Source: Anarhynchus alexandrinus (lineage: Eukaryota > Chordata > Aves > Charadriiformes > Charadriidae). Taken from it: a DNA stretch of 64,000 bases. The notes beneath the pieces are model-generated. The model worked only from the letters and a program-made list of their open reading frames with translations, was not told the origin of the DNA and searched no databases. This document shows, piece after piece, positions 39,705 to 51,700 of the stretch. A program made the translations under genes and the position numbers. Where the stretch lies: the NCBI GenBank assembly GCA_008711295.1, contig VUYV01000053.1, positions 3,320,620-3,384,619 on the forward strand. The letters run 5' to 3'. The stretch's first letter is position 1. Every line of letters begins with the position of its first letter.

Positions 39705-40045
39705 CAGACTAAATTTTTTACCCATTTATTTTGCTACTGTGTAGCAAATATTGCATTGTTGCCTGCTGTACTGTATTCCTCTCGCCCCTCCACCCCCCCA
39801 GTTCCTTCTCTCCTCTTTTTTGTCCTTTTGATTTTATTTTGTGAGCGTGTGGAAATTGGGTTTGTGGGCTGAAAATAAGACATTTTTATTTCACAATGAT
39901 GTTTTCATGGCATTTATAGAGACGTTGAATGACAGGTGATGGGTAGGCTATCCTAAAATATTTTACAACTGTAAATAGGAAAAAAATGGAGAATATTTAT
40001 AACTCAAACTTTTATTGAATAAAAAAGTCCAAATGCTATTACTGT
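39705..40045 (+). other. GALNT18: 3' UTR of the GALNT18-like gene
   Basis: Non-coding sequence follows the TAG stop without an intron. It includes a C-rich stretch near 39780-39800 and T-rich segments, and reaches a consensus AATAAA at 40018-40023. The 3' end is inferred from that signal and so is only accurate to some tens of bases. A longer UTR using a later hexamer near 40337 is possible. Confidence 0.65.
40018..40023 (+). terminator. GALNT18: Polyadenylation signal AATAAA of the GALNT18-like gene
   Basis: This is a canonical hexamer about 315 bp after the stop codon. It is followed by a T/G-containing stretch (CTGTCTAGCTGTCTCC) that could serve as the downstream element. Cleavage would fall near 40035-40055. 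Confidence 0.65.
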
Positions 40046-43000
40046 CTAGCTGTCTCCATGGAAATCGGTTTGGAAGTTAAAGTGGTGGTTTCATTGTTTT
40101 CATTTTCATTAACCCAAGTCTGATCTTAGCAAGTAACTGCTGAGAATCAGTATTCTCCAGGCTTGTGGTAAAGACTCCTACCTGCACACTAGTAGCTACA
40201 GCGAGGGAGGATTTTTCTCCTTTCTCCCTCTAGGGAGACCTGTCTAGATCACTGCAGCTACGAGGGTGCAAATATGGGGGTGGGGGTATCGAGGTGTATA
40301 ATACACACCCAAATACTTTTCCTTTACCATACTACTAAATAAAACCACAGAGGGAACCCCAGGGCTCAAGTGAGGCAGGGAAGAGAATTAATGAAAAAGA
40401 AGGAAAAAAAGCTACAAGAGCAAAGCAGCAGCTGCTGGAAGGAAAATACAAAAAAACCACCTGACATTTCTCAATGGATCGGGCTCCATTTCAATGACTG
40501 CGCTTCCCTTCCAATTGTTTGTAGTGCTTACAACTTCTTCGCCCCCCCAACACACTGTTCCCTGGCTACCACAGACTTGGATAAAAATGGCTCCACCCAA
40601 GAGCAGCAGTAAAAAGTATGAATTCACTCTGCCTTTCTCCCTGCCTTTAAGGGGGTGTGAACACAATGTCGTGTCACTTCATCTCGGCTAAGACTGGGAT
40701 GAGGAGCGGAAGAAACAATCTGATGAGATAAACCAGAACACTAGGATTACTGGCCTCTTTATTTCCAGCTGCTTTTATTTGTATGTAAATTCCCTCTCTT
40801 TTATTACTCTATTTGTTGTTTTTATTCTGTTGTTTATTACCTTAAGTAACAGTCATAACCTCTTTTGGAGCTGGTTATGTGCCAAACTGTCTTTTACAGA
40901 CTGGCTTCACATTCAGGACCAGCTAACAGTATTTTTTTTCTTATGACTGTTTAATAAGTCATGTGGCACGTTAATTATATGTGTTCAACCTTCTGCTATA
41001 TATAGTTACCATACATCTGCTTCTCAGAGAAGAAAACACTGAGCCAATAACAGGAAAACAGTAACAGCCAATAAAGACAGGTTTAACACCTGCACTTTGA
41101 TCAACTTCAGAGGTCCCTCAGGCCTGTCTGAGTGAAAACGCCCATTAAAATTAGAACTCTGAAAGAACATCAATAACCTGAGTGTCAGGGTACCACAGCT
41201 GGACAAGATAAAGCAGCTTTAATTTCACCCTGTAGAGAAAACAGGTTGCCACACACACGAGCCAAGGCTCCTGCACACTGAAGCACGTGCAGCATCCCAA
41301 TGGGAGAGGGCTCAGTATGCGGCATGCAGAGCCATTTTGAGCATTCCCAAGTTCCACCACTGACTAACTGGACTTATTTTTCACAGGCATTCCAGATAAA
41401 TGAGGAGGAAACTGCATGTTCAGCCAGAGAAAAAAGCCCAGAACTCATACAGACTAGCATGAGATAAACTAAGCTTCCTCTCAGCAAAGATACCAAGATT
41501 TCAGTTCACGGAGTTGCAGCCATAAGGGAAAAAACAAGTAGACTGGCTCAAATCAGCTGCCTCAGTTTCTTGCAGGCCTGCTGCACTCCCAGCAGGCACT
41601 TTCTGGGGTGGGGTGGGTTTTTTTTGATGAGCACTACAGGAAAACATCTGGCAGTCTTGACAAAAGTGAAGGGAAGGAGCCACACTCTGAATGGATTTAT
41701 TTCATACCAAAGTGAATATTGTATGTCTAGCATTCACCCAAAGAAGACTGTAGTTATTCCTGGTTACACTGCAGCACTGTGCTGATGTTCACTGCTAACT
41801 GAAAAACAAACCAACCAACCCAAGCAGTGAAGTGAGCCATGCAGTCTCACCAAGCCACGTTTGGTGCTATTCAGCCACACCGCCCCACCACACAGCGGCT
41901 CTAAGGCTGCTGCTCCCCCCCCCGCCCCGATTCCCATGGGACCTGCGCTGAGGAACAGTTTTCTTCAGCTTCACTAAAACAGAACAACATCACCGGGAAT
42001 CCCTCAGTGGTAACTGTGCGTTTACATTTGATCACACTGCAATTCTAGTAACTACAGCGGAATTACCAAAATAAACATTGAGGGGGAAAAAAAAAGAAAC
42101 AAAAAACAAACCACCATAAATCCAGACTGGAAATGTCAGTTTATAGTACAGCAATTCAGCCATATGTAAAATACGTGCATTATAATATGCTTTTACCTTT
42201 GTCTTGTATCATGGAGGAAACATTTTTATATGATAACTTACTGAAAAAGGGAAATGGGTTTAAATCTGTGGCTAAGTCTACTTAAATGGTATAGTAGAAA
42301 TTATGAATGTACATAAGCAGCACCATTATAGTGCACTTTCTGAGACCCTAAGGCCTCAGAACAGATTTTCTTTTACATGTTTCTTGTCTTGGAAAAGAGA
42401 GAAAAACAGAGCAGAACGAGCATAATCGAAGGGCACGGCCCTCTTTTGGTAGACATGTGCTCACTTTTAGTCATGAACTGCCTCATTCCACTTTCCTTTT
42501 AGGACACACAGGAATTACATAGATATAGCAGCAGTGCCTCAAACTGTAAAACACAAATAATCACCACACTAACTGAAAAATAAAACTCATCTTCACTTTC
42601 TGGAACATTATAGAATATTATTCAATCATCAGTTGCCTCAAAAACATTCCCAAATCTGCCTTTGCAATAGTTGGTTTTTGTTTGGTTGGTTTGGTTGTTT
42701 AAATGGCTTTAAAGTGGGAAAGCTAGCACTTAAGGGCAAAAAAGAACACTGTTCCAGAAGTCATATACCTCCTCACCCGAGTATGGTCAGAGATGAAGAT
42801 GACCAGAAAGATCCAGTCAGCTCCCTCTCTCTCCCACTGCTATAGAACTGTTCCCAATATATTTTGGTGGGGTTTTCTTGACAAGTAACAACAGTGTAAC
42901 TACTAGCTGATACAGATATCCTGACAATTAAATGAAAAACAATTTAAAGCAACCCTAAACCCTCTTCCTACTGTACTTCTTCAAATATTTATGGATAACA

Positions 43001-43508
43001 TTTTTCCTCTACCTCCTCAGCTATCATTGAACCAAATTGTTCATACTAGGACATCATCTAAGGTGGTTTCTCAAAGCTGTAAGAATTCCACTGTGTCTTC
43101 TCACAACATCTGCATGTGGGGCAAGGCACCAGCAACAAGGAGAAAAGGAGCCATGCCGATGACATGAACACAACACACAGAAAAGAACAACTATTTTTGG
43201 TTTCCTCTTCTTTGAAAGACGAAAATTTAATCTGAAGCATTTAATCCACCAACTTCAGGCCTGAGTTGTACTACCTTCTGTGTCTTTGCTAAAAAGAAGT
43301 TAATCAGTCAACACCCTTCACTGATCCTTTTTTTATATACGTTGATCAAGAGGCAGTTGCAAAGTGATAATTAAGCAAGGAGCTGTCACATGCCATTCTA
43401 TACTGGGTAGCAGTGAATGCTTAGCTGGAGATATAGAGAAAGGGAAACACTGAGATTTCAATGTCACACATCATGTGTGCACCACAATTTTATTTATACC
43501 CTAAATTA

Positions 43509-43573
43509 TGTATATGTGTCTATATATATCTACACCACCAAATATATATATGCATATATATAATTTTTTATAG
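43509..43573. repeat. TA-rich simple repeat
   Basis: Interrupted TATATA runs extend across this tract, with two short non-TA breaks. It is a probable microsatellite and likely variable in length. Confidence 0.75.
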
Positions 43574-43619
43574 AAAACCTAAGCATGCATGTACACACTC
43601 ACATACTGACTGTTTTAGT

Positions 43620-43636
43620 GGGGGGGGGGAACCCCC
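43620..43636. repeat. G-run/C-run hairpin
   Basis: Ten G are followed by AA and five C, so a short stem with an AA loop can form. A-rich and C-rich words (AAAAAAACCCC) follow directly. It is probably a slippage-prone low-complexity site, and the exact G count may carry sequencing error. Confidence 0.6.
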
Positions 43637-44668
43637 AAAAAAACCCCAAACAACCCACATTAAGTCCAATTCATCCAACCAGAGTCATGGAAACAAGACA
43701 CTGAGATGAAAGGTTTGGATCACAATTTTATCACTGGGTTATCCAGAATACCTTCACCACTACTTCTGGTTTTAGCACAGACAAAAAAGGGAACATAACT
43801 CCATCATATTTAAATTTTTGTTCAAATAACCATTAAAGGCTTTCCACAGAGTTAAGTCAGAATAACTTCTCAAAACCAGAGTAGAAAATAGTTGCACTAA
43901 TACAGAGGCTCAGGAGGCAATCATTAAGGCTTTTGAGTAACAGTGTATTCTCTACTGATTTGCTGTAGTATTTCTTAAATTCCCCCCCAGACACCTTGCT
44001 TTTATCATGGAAATACTTAAAAGTGCAGAACATGATGCTCAGGAATGTCATTCGCAGGTATATTCTTAAACAGCAAAGCAATGTATTTTTGTTTATTGAC
44101 TAAAATTAGCTTTGCATTGTCAGGTGGAAGTGACTATTTTACTTGAATTCAGTCTTGATCCTTGTGATAAACCATCTGAAAACTTCCTGTAACACCACAG
44201 AAATATACTGTAGCCTTATTTGAAGTGCATGTATCATAGGACAGAATTTTCCAATGAAAAGAATATATATATATTTCCACCTATGAAACCAACAAATATG
44301 TATTACTTGCAAAAGACCAGAGGTAAATGCAATTTTCATTCAGCTTTTAAAAGGAAGATAAGGAAACTGCAAACCACAGTTCAGAATGTGACAACTGCTC
44401 TGAACTAAAAGAATGTATTAAGAAGTGTCATGGTTTCAACTGGGATGGAGTTAACTTTCTTGCTAGCAGCTGGTGTGGGGCTATGTTTTGGATTCAGAAT
44501 GAGTGCAGCCTTGACCGAGCACTGGTGGATTTAGTTGTTGCTCAGCAGTCAAGGCCTTTTCTGCTCCTCACACTGCCCCACCAGCGAGTAGGCTGGGAGG
44601 GCACAAGAAGCGGGGAGGAGACACAGCCGGGACAGCTGACCCCAACTGACCAAAGGGATATTCCATAC

Positions 44669-44680
44669 CACGTGATGTCA
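44669..44680 (+). promoter_or_regulatory. E-box overlapping a CRE-like site in LTR 1 U3
   Basis: CACGTG (44669-44674) runs into TGATGTCA (44673-44680), one base away from a CRE/ATF site TGACGTCA. It lies 8 bp upstream of the TATA box, so a promoter role in the original provirus is plausible. Activity is inferred only. Confidence 0.4.
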
Positions 44681-44687
44681 TGCTTAG

Positions 44688-44696
44688 TATATAAAG
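44688..44696 (+). promoter_or_regulatory. TATA box of LTR 1
   Basis: TATATAAAG is placed about 260 bp into the LTR, with ATTAAA about 180 bp further on, as expected for a U3 promoter followed by R. Confidence 0.6.
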
Positions 44697-44876
44697 CCGG
44701 GGAAGAAGAAGGAAGGGTAGGATGTTCAGAGTTAATGGCGTTTGTCTTCCCAAGTAACCATTATGCAGGATGGAGCCCTGCTTTCCTGGGGATGGCTGAA
44801 CCCCTGCCTGCCCATGGGAAGCCGGGAATTAATTCCTTGTTTTGCTTTGCTGGTGTGTGTGGCTTTTGCTTTACTT

Positions 44877-44882
44877 ATTAAA
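44877..44882 (+). terminator. ATTAAA polyadenylation signal of LTR 1
   Basis: This is a common variant hexamer, followed by T-rich sequence (CTGTCTTTATCTC, then TTTTCTCACTTTTACTC). Its place downstream of the TATA box fits the R/U5 boundary of an LTR. Confidence 0.5.
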
Positions 44883-45134
44883 CTGTCTTTATCTCAACCC
44901 ACAAGTTTTCTCACTTTTACTCTTACTGATTCTCTTCCCCATTCCGCCCTGGGTATAGTGAGTGAGCAGCTGCATGGTCCTCATTGCTGGCTGGGGCTAA
45001 ACCATGACAGGGTCCATCCTTTAAACTCTGCTGACATCCTTGGTCAGTGGTCCTCCATGTGCGTGGTGTGGATTTTTTAATAAATAATAGAACACAAAAG
45101 TTTTAAAATACTGGTGCTTTCTTACTACTAGAAA

Positions 45135-45158
45135 CCTCCACAAAATCCTCCACAAAAT
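45135..45158. repeat. 12-bp tandem duplication
   Basis: CCTCCACAAAAT occurs twice head to tail with no mismatch. It is a small slippage-type duplication. Confidence 0.85.
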
Positions 45159-45613
45159 CCTACCTCTTCTGGCTGCTAAACTTGCACGTCTCATAACCCA
45201 AGTCCATGGCTATCCAGCAATCTCTTCCTCACTCGTTTATCCACAAAAGGGAAGTCAGATTGTCCAGCTAAATCCATGGGGACATTCATGCCTCAGCTTT
45301 TGGGGATGTAAAAATGCATCTCGGTAAATCTGCAGTATAGTAAATCTGGTTCCCAAACCTCAAGCACAGCACAGAGCACACTGGCTGCAGAGGTTTGCCA
45401 CCTCTCAGCCAGGACAGAGAGTGAAGAGAAAGCTCTTATCAGCACACACAAAGAATACCATAATCCTCAGCTTGTCATTTTGGCTAATATAGTTCCTTCA
45501 ACTTCTCTCATTGTTAAAAATCACTTGTATCTCAGTGTCTTATTTCCCCGTCTTTGCTTGCTCTAGAACTGGCATACTAACAGTTAACTTCAAGAAGATC
45601 TGCTCATTTTCTG

Positions 45614-45657
45614 AAAAACAAACAAACAAACAAACAAAAACAAAACAAAAAAAAAAC
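45614..45657. repeat. (CAAA)n microsatellite
   Basis: AAAC/CAAA units repeat and decay into an A run of ten. This could be the tail of an old retroposon, but nothing recognisable precedes it. Confidence 0.8.
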
Positions 45658-46275
45658 CAACCCAAAAAATCTGCGAATGAAATACCTGCATTTGAAGTGC
45701 TCATACATGACAGTGATTCTCACAACAGTTGTGAATGTTTTGCTGCAGATGACATTTCAATTGAACGCAAACCACCAAAAGCTACATTCCTATCTTCAGC
45801 CTCTGTTAATAAGTGTTTTCTATGTATCACATTTTTTGTTATTTACCATTATTTTATCATTTTCTACATTCTCCTAGACATTGCTCAGCTATATAGTGAA
45901 GAGTAAGTGTTTTATCACTTGAGTTCCAAGTGCTCTGGAAATGCTCACAATTAAAGAGGAGGTGCTAAAAATACATCCCAAACTTCTGTCCCAAATATGT
46001 CTACAGATCACCTTGAAAAAGTAGTGACAAATGGCAAATTGAAAGCTCCTGCTACGCCCCACAGTCTGAAGATCACTGAGCAGTCCTTACTGAAATCCAG
46101 AGCCAAACATTAGCATGAAAATACTGTGCAACTGCTGTGCCAATACCTGCTAGTAACAGGCATGAATCCTCACCCAGTATAAGTTAGCACACATACATTG
46201 ACTTTGAGGAACAGCATCAAGTCCATATTACAAGGAATTGTAATCCTAGCCTAGATCCTAGATCCCCAAAGTACC

Positions 46276-47019
46276 TGTTCTGGTTTGAGGTAAAACACAA
46301 CCAATTTTCTGTTCAGTAATTTTACTTTGCAGCTAAGCCTTTTCTAACTAACTGAACTCTCTGAAATTAACAGCATATTTGTCAGATATTGTCCGCTTCC
46401 AGAGTGATAAAACCCGATTGTTTCTAATTTATGCCCAGGCATTGTATGTGGAGAGGCTCTTGCTTATACTTATTGCTATACCAACGACGGCAAGCTAACT
46501 CTGTTATGTGCCTCACTGGAGGGTTGGAAGCAGAAAAGCGTAGAGGGGTCCCACCTGCGGGGAGGAGCAGACAGGACAGGTGACCCAAAACTGGCCAACA
46601 GGGTATTCCATCCTATCTGCCTCACGCTCAGTATAAAAGCTGAGGGATCAAAGAATCAGCTCTCTTTCTTCAATGGCCGGCATCCAAGGAGGACTCTGTC
46701 TGTTCGTATGCCTTTGATCTTGATCCATGCGTTCCTGAATCCAGATCTGGAATCCAGCTCCTGTCCACTACTGAGTCCAGTCTGGGACTTTCCCTGTGCC
46801 TGATGTAGACATGATCATCATCCTGGGACCTTGATATGGTTTTGTATATATCGTATTTTTCTTTTTTTTTAATTATTTTATTAATATTTTCATCAAAGTA
46901 GTTTAGGCTTTTTTTAAAACTCCTAAGTCTCTTTCTCTCTCTCCCTCCTCTCCTTGGAGAGAGGTGGGGGAGAGCATCTGTCGTTCATTTCAGTAGCCAG
47001 TCTGGCCCAAACCACGACA
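46276..47019 (+). mobile_element. Solo LTR 2 of an avian endogenous retrovirus (5-bp target duplication)
   Basis: This 744-bp element begins TGTTCTGGTTTG and ends CAAACCACGACA, an imperfect terminal inverted repeat (10 of 12). It is flanked on both sides by GTACC (46271-46275 and 47020-47024), a 5-bp target-site duplication. That length is characteristic of ERVL-type (class III) integration, against 4 bp for most gammaretrovirus-like and 6 bp for most ERVK/alpharetrovirus-like elements. A TATA box lies at 46632-46638. No internal region is present, so it is a solo LTR. Its U3 promoter block resembles that of LTR 1 while the outer U3 and the R/U5 parts differ, so the two are related but distinct families. 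Confidence 0.9.
46632..46638 (+). promoter_or_regulatory. TATA box of LTR 2
   Basis: TATAAAA lies 74 bp after the start of a CGGGGAGGAG word. In LTR 1 the same word precedes its TATA box by 77 bp. The conserved spacing supports both as the U3 promoters. Confidence 0.6.
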
Positions 47020-48772
47020 GTACCCCTCAAGCAAGACTCATGCTGAATTCCACAAATAACCCCCGTTTATACATGTGTTCAATGTGTTCAGAACTTAGAC
47101 ATGCACTGTAAACCTATACAAAAGATGATCTTACCAGCCAAATTGGATGCTGAGATACAGTCGAAAAAGTACAACACAAGCACTGCAAAGACAAGAATTA
47201 AAACTTATCCTATGGACAGCAACTTTCCAAAGCAGATCTTGTGCTCCAAGTATTTATGCTGAACATACCTAGTCAGATTTGGCAGCCATTCGGAGAGAGC
47301 TGGTTTTATTAAGAGATGAAGAAAGATCATCATCATGCTAGAGAAGTGAAGCACCTGGATTTTTACTGTTCCTCACACACTTTGCTATTGCGCACATTTT
47401 TCCTGGGTACAGATCACACAAGACAAAAACCCCAAACCACAAAAACAGTATCAGTAGTAACTTTAAATTTACATCAGGTATCGCTTTTCTATTCTAAAAA
47501 AGTAGAGTCCAAACTTAAACTGAATTACTTTGAAGCCACATTGGCTGGCTATATATTACATACCTAACCCTTCTGCCTGCAGCTGAATGCAATGCATGCC
47601 ACCTCCATTTTTCCAATCTGTGTATATATTGCCTAGGAATCTTACTGCTACAATTTCTGTGTATTTAGTAGTCAACAAAGTTAAAGAAAAAAGCCTCTCT
47701 ACTCTCAAATTTTATGGCAGAGAGACAGAAATATTCAAGATGACACTTCAGATTTAAAACAGTTCATATTTAAACCACTGTATTGTTCCATAGCGTGACT
47801 GTCTGCTTGGTCTCACAATCAATAACTGCTGTCAAGGATGGCAAATTTAAATAATTCTGCTTCTTTAAAGTGATGCTTTCAGGTATTAAATCCTTGACTG
47901 AAGTTTCCTAGGAGAGATTAAATCACATGCAGCTTTCATCATCTGAAAAGAACATTGTGTATCATGTATAAGCTCACACAATTCAAGGTTTACTGACATA
48001 GTTTCAGAAGCCTGTCTATTCACTTAGACTTTAGATTGTCTGCAGAAGCTATAATTTACTTTATGGAAAACATTCTCATGCCCTTTCATGAAAGATGAAT
48101 ATTATCAGATAATCAAATTAGCTAGAGAGCTATCATCTTTTCTTGTATGTCAATTTCTGTGGGACCACTCGAAGAGTGACATGCTTACCAGGGGAACATG
48201 GTTATTAAAACCTGACTCTTGATTATTAATTGAATTATGGCCTATTGATCCATACCTTTCTTTTACCTCAATACAATGTCTGGCACTGTTAAGAGCACTG
48301 TAGAATCAACAGACTATTAAAGATTACTATGTGAGTCAGAGGTTCAAGAAAATTGAATTTCACAGCAGATCTGCTGACAAGTCACACCTCACACTTCCCC
48401 CAGAGCACTTTCTGATACATGTATATCACTGAAAATTTTTTAAATGATCAACTGTGTCAGAGTTCAACAGTCTCTTATAATCATGGCTGCTAATTTGCCT
48501 TCTTGATAGCGTGACTGCTGGAAGGAAGCTGCAGGAGTGTCACCTATCAGCAATTCCCTCTGTATCCAGGCACGGCTGAGACTGCACAAAGAGGGAATAG
48601 GACAGGGTATGGGGACACAGACTCAGGTTGCTCCATGGTGGAATTCCTAGGTATCCCTAGACACATCTACAGTTTCTTCCTTGTGTGATTACATAAGGCT
48701 GCACATTTTCCTCTCCAATTTTCTTTATAAATTGATCTTTCCAGGTCAAAGTAGGAGCATACTAACCTTAAT

Positions 48773-48782
48773 TAATTAATTG
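48773..48782. repeat. Short TTAA/AATT repeat
   Basis: TTAATTAATTAATT is a self-complementary tetranucleotide run. It is of little importance beyond marking an AT-rich spot. Confidence 0.6.
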
Positions 48783-51700
48783 CGTCCTGCCTCTTGTGGT
48801 AAAGGAACATCAGTTTGTGCTTAACAGCTATTTTCAAACACTGAAGAACAAGAGAATTAAAGTCTGCTCAAAATTATAGCCTACTCATAAAGCCAAACTT
48901 TTCAGCTCAGAATGCACTTTGCTTTTTTTCCACCGTTATGCCCAAGAAGCCCACATGTACATGAGCGTTTTAAGTTGTCTAGCTTCTTCAGTACATTACT
49001 TATAGGTTCTGTATATCTGGCCATGGCTTTTCTCCTTTTCATTAAAGAGATGTTGTTATCATGGGATGAACAAGGAGGTTTGCTTGCATTCCAGAACTCA
49101 ATTTTGCCTTCTAAAGCATTCAAGAAAATGGGTTTCATGAATGTAATTTGTGGAAAAACTGCATTTGGCTCCCAAACTAGGGTATAGTATCAGAGACCAT
49201 TCTCTAGTTCTTTGATCCAACAGAAGAGTTTAATAGTACACAGCATATGGCAAAAGAAATAGAATAGTCAATGTTTTATCATCTTTATTATAAAAGTGGT
49301 ACTAACTTGATGGATGTGTCTTTGAAGTGGCCTAGAACTTCTCATCTACATAAGGACAGAATATAAGACTTGGAAGTCAGAAAGCAAACAAGAACACTTT
49401 CCTCTGCTATCATGACTGTCCCTTGGAGCTCATAGCTGAAGAAGCAAAGCACAATTGTAGATATTGATGACATATATATCCTAGCAGAGAGGCACTTATC
49501 CAGTTAGAATGAAGGTGCAGAAAAACAATATGGAAGAGAAGACGAAGGAAAGGCTGATCAGCCAGCTTACTCTTGCCTAAATTTAGTTTATCTCCTGACA
49601 TAAAAGACAGCACAAAGCCACGTATGATGAGACAGGCACATGCTGATATTCATACAGCTGTTGAACCTCTGCAACTTATGCGTTTTCCATCCTTTCTCCA
49701 GTCATCAAGTGCTGAACTCCTGATGCTAAACCCCAAAATGCATCACAACGCAGATGCTGACCGTAGCTGGTTTTCCACATTGCACCATGTGTCCAGTGTT
49801 TAACTCGGAAATAGCACCTGTATTACCCTTGCTTTTAAAAACTAAGCAGAAATCACTCTGGCATGATATGTGCCAACAGTTGCCTGCAAAACAACAATGG
49901 TTTATACAACACCTTTCTGACCTCTCCAGGTACTCTACTATTACAGTAATAACCACCACAAAAATAGCGTAAAACAAAGTTGAAAACTATAAAAGGAAAC
50001 AACCAACTGAAAGAAAAAACTGAAGAGAAAAATTAGTCCAAGTCAAACCTAGAAGCCAAACAAGCACACACAAGTTTGCAGGTAAACTGCAGACAAATGT
50101 CCAACTGCAAACCTAATTTCACAACTGGAAGGTATTGCACTTGAGGGACTATCCACAGACGTAATACAAATGTTGCTGCAGAGCATTCTTAAATTACTTA
50201 TTAAGCACACAGGTAACAGTTTCTACCCAACTCTTCTCAGATATTTGGATAGGACCTCTAGACACTCAGTAAATGACACACATCACACTTCCCTGGGTGC
50301 AGCACACAGAGATTTGGCTACCAAGATTGACATGTGAAACCATCTGGCTGTACTTCTAGCCAGGCCTTCTGGGTACCAAGAGGTTTGGAAATAGTGTTCT
50401 GATTCTACGTCTATCTTATGCAATCTGCCTGCATTTATGGGCAACCCTTACTTCCCTATCCCCGAGGGAAGGGGAAGGTTAACTTAAAACACATTACAAG
50501 AATCCTCATCTTACTACTTGGCAACGGGGAGCATCTCGTTCTCCCATTGTATCTGTCACATGCAGTTGAGCAAAAGAGATTTTTGCCTCTCCCAAACAGT
50601 ACAGTAGAAATACCGATAAAGATACTGCAATAGTTGCCATAACAACTGCTTTTAACATCAATTTTTTTTTTGTCCTCAGACTAACAATATCTTTATTATT
50701 GCTAAGTAGACCTTTGTAAAGAGCTGAATTCTTTTAAAGCTGTTACTCTTGAGCATGTATTTTAGATCTGCAAGTGTAAAATAAAAGGGGGGTGGCCTTT
50801 TGCTGTTCAAAAAAATAACAATTCCAATTAATACCTTTGGTCCTAGTACATGGTTCTCCAACGTCCAGCCCACGTATATACAAGAATTTTTCAGCAAAGG
50901 AAATTTGGCTTTACTGAAACAGAGATAACATCCATCAGCTTGTTGCTAAGAAAACATTGCTTGTAATTCACAGGTAGCTTGAGTCCATTTTTGGCTTCTA
51001 CATAGGTAGAAGATCAGTAACAGCACAAAGTGACATTGAGCATCAGAGATCAAAATATTTTCCTTTATTTATCCACCAGACTATAAAAAGGTGGCTGTGG
51101 CTGAATTTTGCTTTATGTTGTCATTTTTGAAGACTGTACTTTTCAGAGATTCAATTGTTCCCAATCCACTCTACAGAACCAGGGAAGGACACCCGCAGCT
51201 GCTGGTTTGGCCTGAAACAGTTGCTACAGACCAGGAAGGGAGAATCATGTACAATTATGGCTGCAGACACTCACTCCTCCTACTTACGAAAGGGTCAGAG
51301 AGAGAAGAAGCAGGTTTGTTGGCAAAGGGTGAGAGACACACGGGGGAAACAAATCTGTCCTCTGAAGTGCAATGTCTTGCAGGAGAAATATGGTGTGACA
51401 GCTTCATAGATCACGAACCACAAAATGACTCACAGCTCTTAGTGGTGGGAGGGATTCTCAAATCGTTCAGCCTTACCTCTTGCCTACCAGAGGCTGTACC
51501 ACACATAAGACAGGGTCCTGAGGGTGAAGTGTTACATCTAAGCAGTGGATACAAAGTGCATAGGATACCAAGTCCACTTTACGGTGACTAAAAACTTCCA
51601 GTATGTGGGTATGTGTACAGTGGAGAAAGGGGCTGCACACAGATTTTTGCCAAGTGTTGGAAGAATATAACATGTTTAATAGCTGGTCACTGAGAAAACT

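Larger units (their letters stand above)
40046..44425. other. Intergenic, no gene seen
   Basis: This is unique AT-rich sequence downstream of the gene. It contains a second AATAAA near 40337, short A and C runs (for example the C run near 41917-41925), a TA-rich microsatellite (43509-43573) and a G10/C5 hairpin (43620-43636). The open frames are short and unconvincing on both strands. I recognise no exon, RNA gene or transposon here. Confidence 0.6.
44426..45009 (+). mobile_element. Solo LTR 1 of an avian endogenous retrovirus
   Basis: This 584-bp element begins TGTCATGGTTT and ends AAACCATGACA, a perfect 11-bp terminal inverted repeat with the TG...CA ends of retroviral LTRs. It contains a TATA box (44688-44696) and a downstream ATTAAA (44877-44882), which order it as U3-R-U5 on the + strand. 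No internal retroviral region or second copy adjoins it, so it is a solo LTR, the usual product of recombination between two LTRs. Its flanks (AGAAG and GGGTC) do not match, so I see no target-site duplication. It resembles an LTR type I remember as common in neoavian genomes. A 132-codon open frame inside it has no retroviral character and is not called. Confidence 0.88.
45010..46275. other. Unique spacer between the two LTRs
   Basis: This 1.27-kb stretch carries no retroviral gag, pol or env character, so the two LTRs do not look like the ends of one provirus. It contains a 12-bp tandem duplication (45135-45158) and a CAAA microsatellite (45614-45657). No gene is seen. The first five bases of the target duplication of LTR 2 (GTACC) are at 46271-46275. 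Confidence 0.65.

Noticed and set aside
44483..44881. 132-codon open frame within LTR 1
   Set aside because: It lies entirely in LTR sequence across the TATA box and has no gag, pol or env character.
44426..47019. The two LTRs as ends of one provirus
   Set aside because: They differ in length and sequence outside the promoter block, LTR 2 has its own target duplication on both sides, and the 1.27 kb between them has no retroviral coding character.
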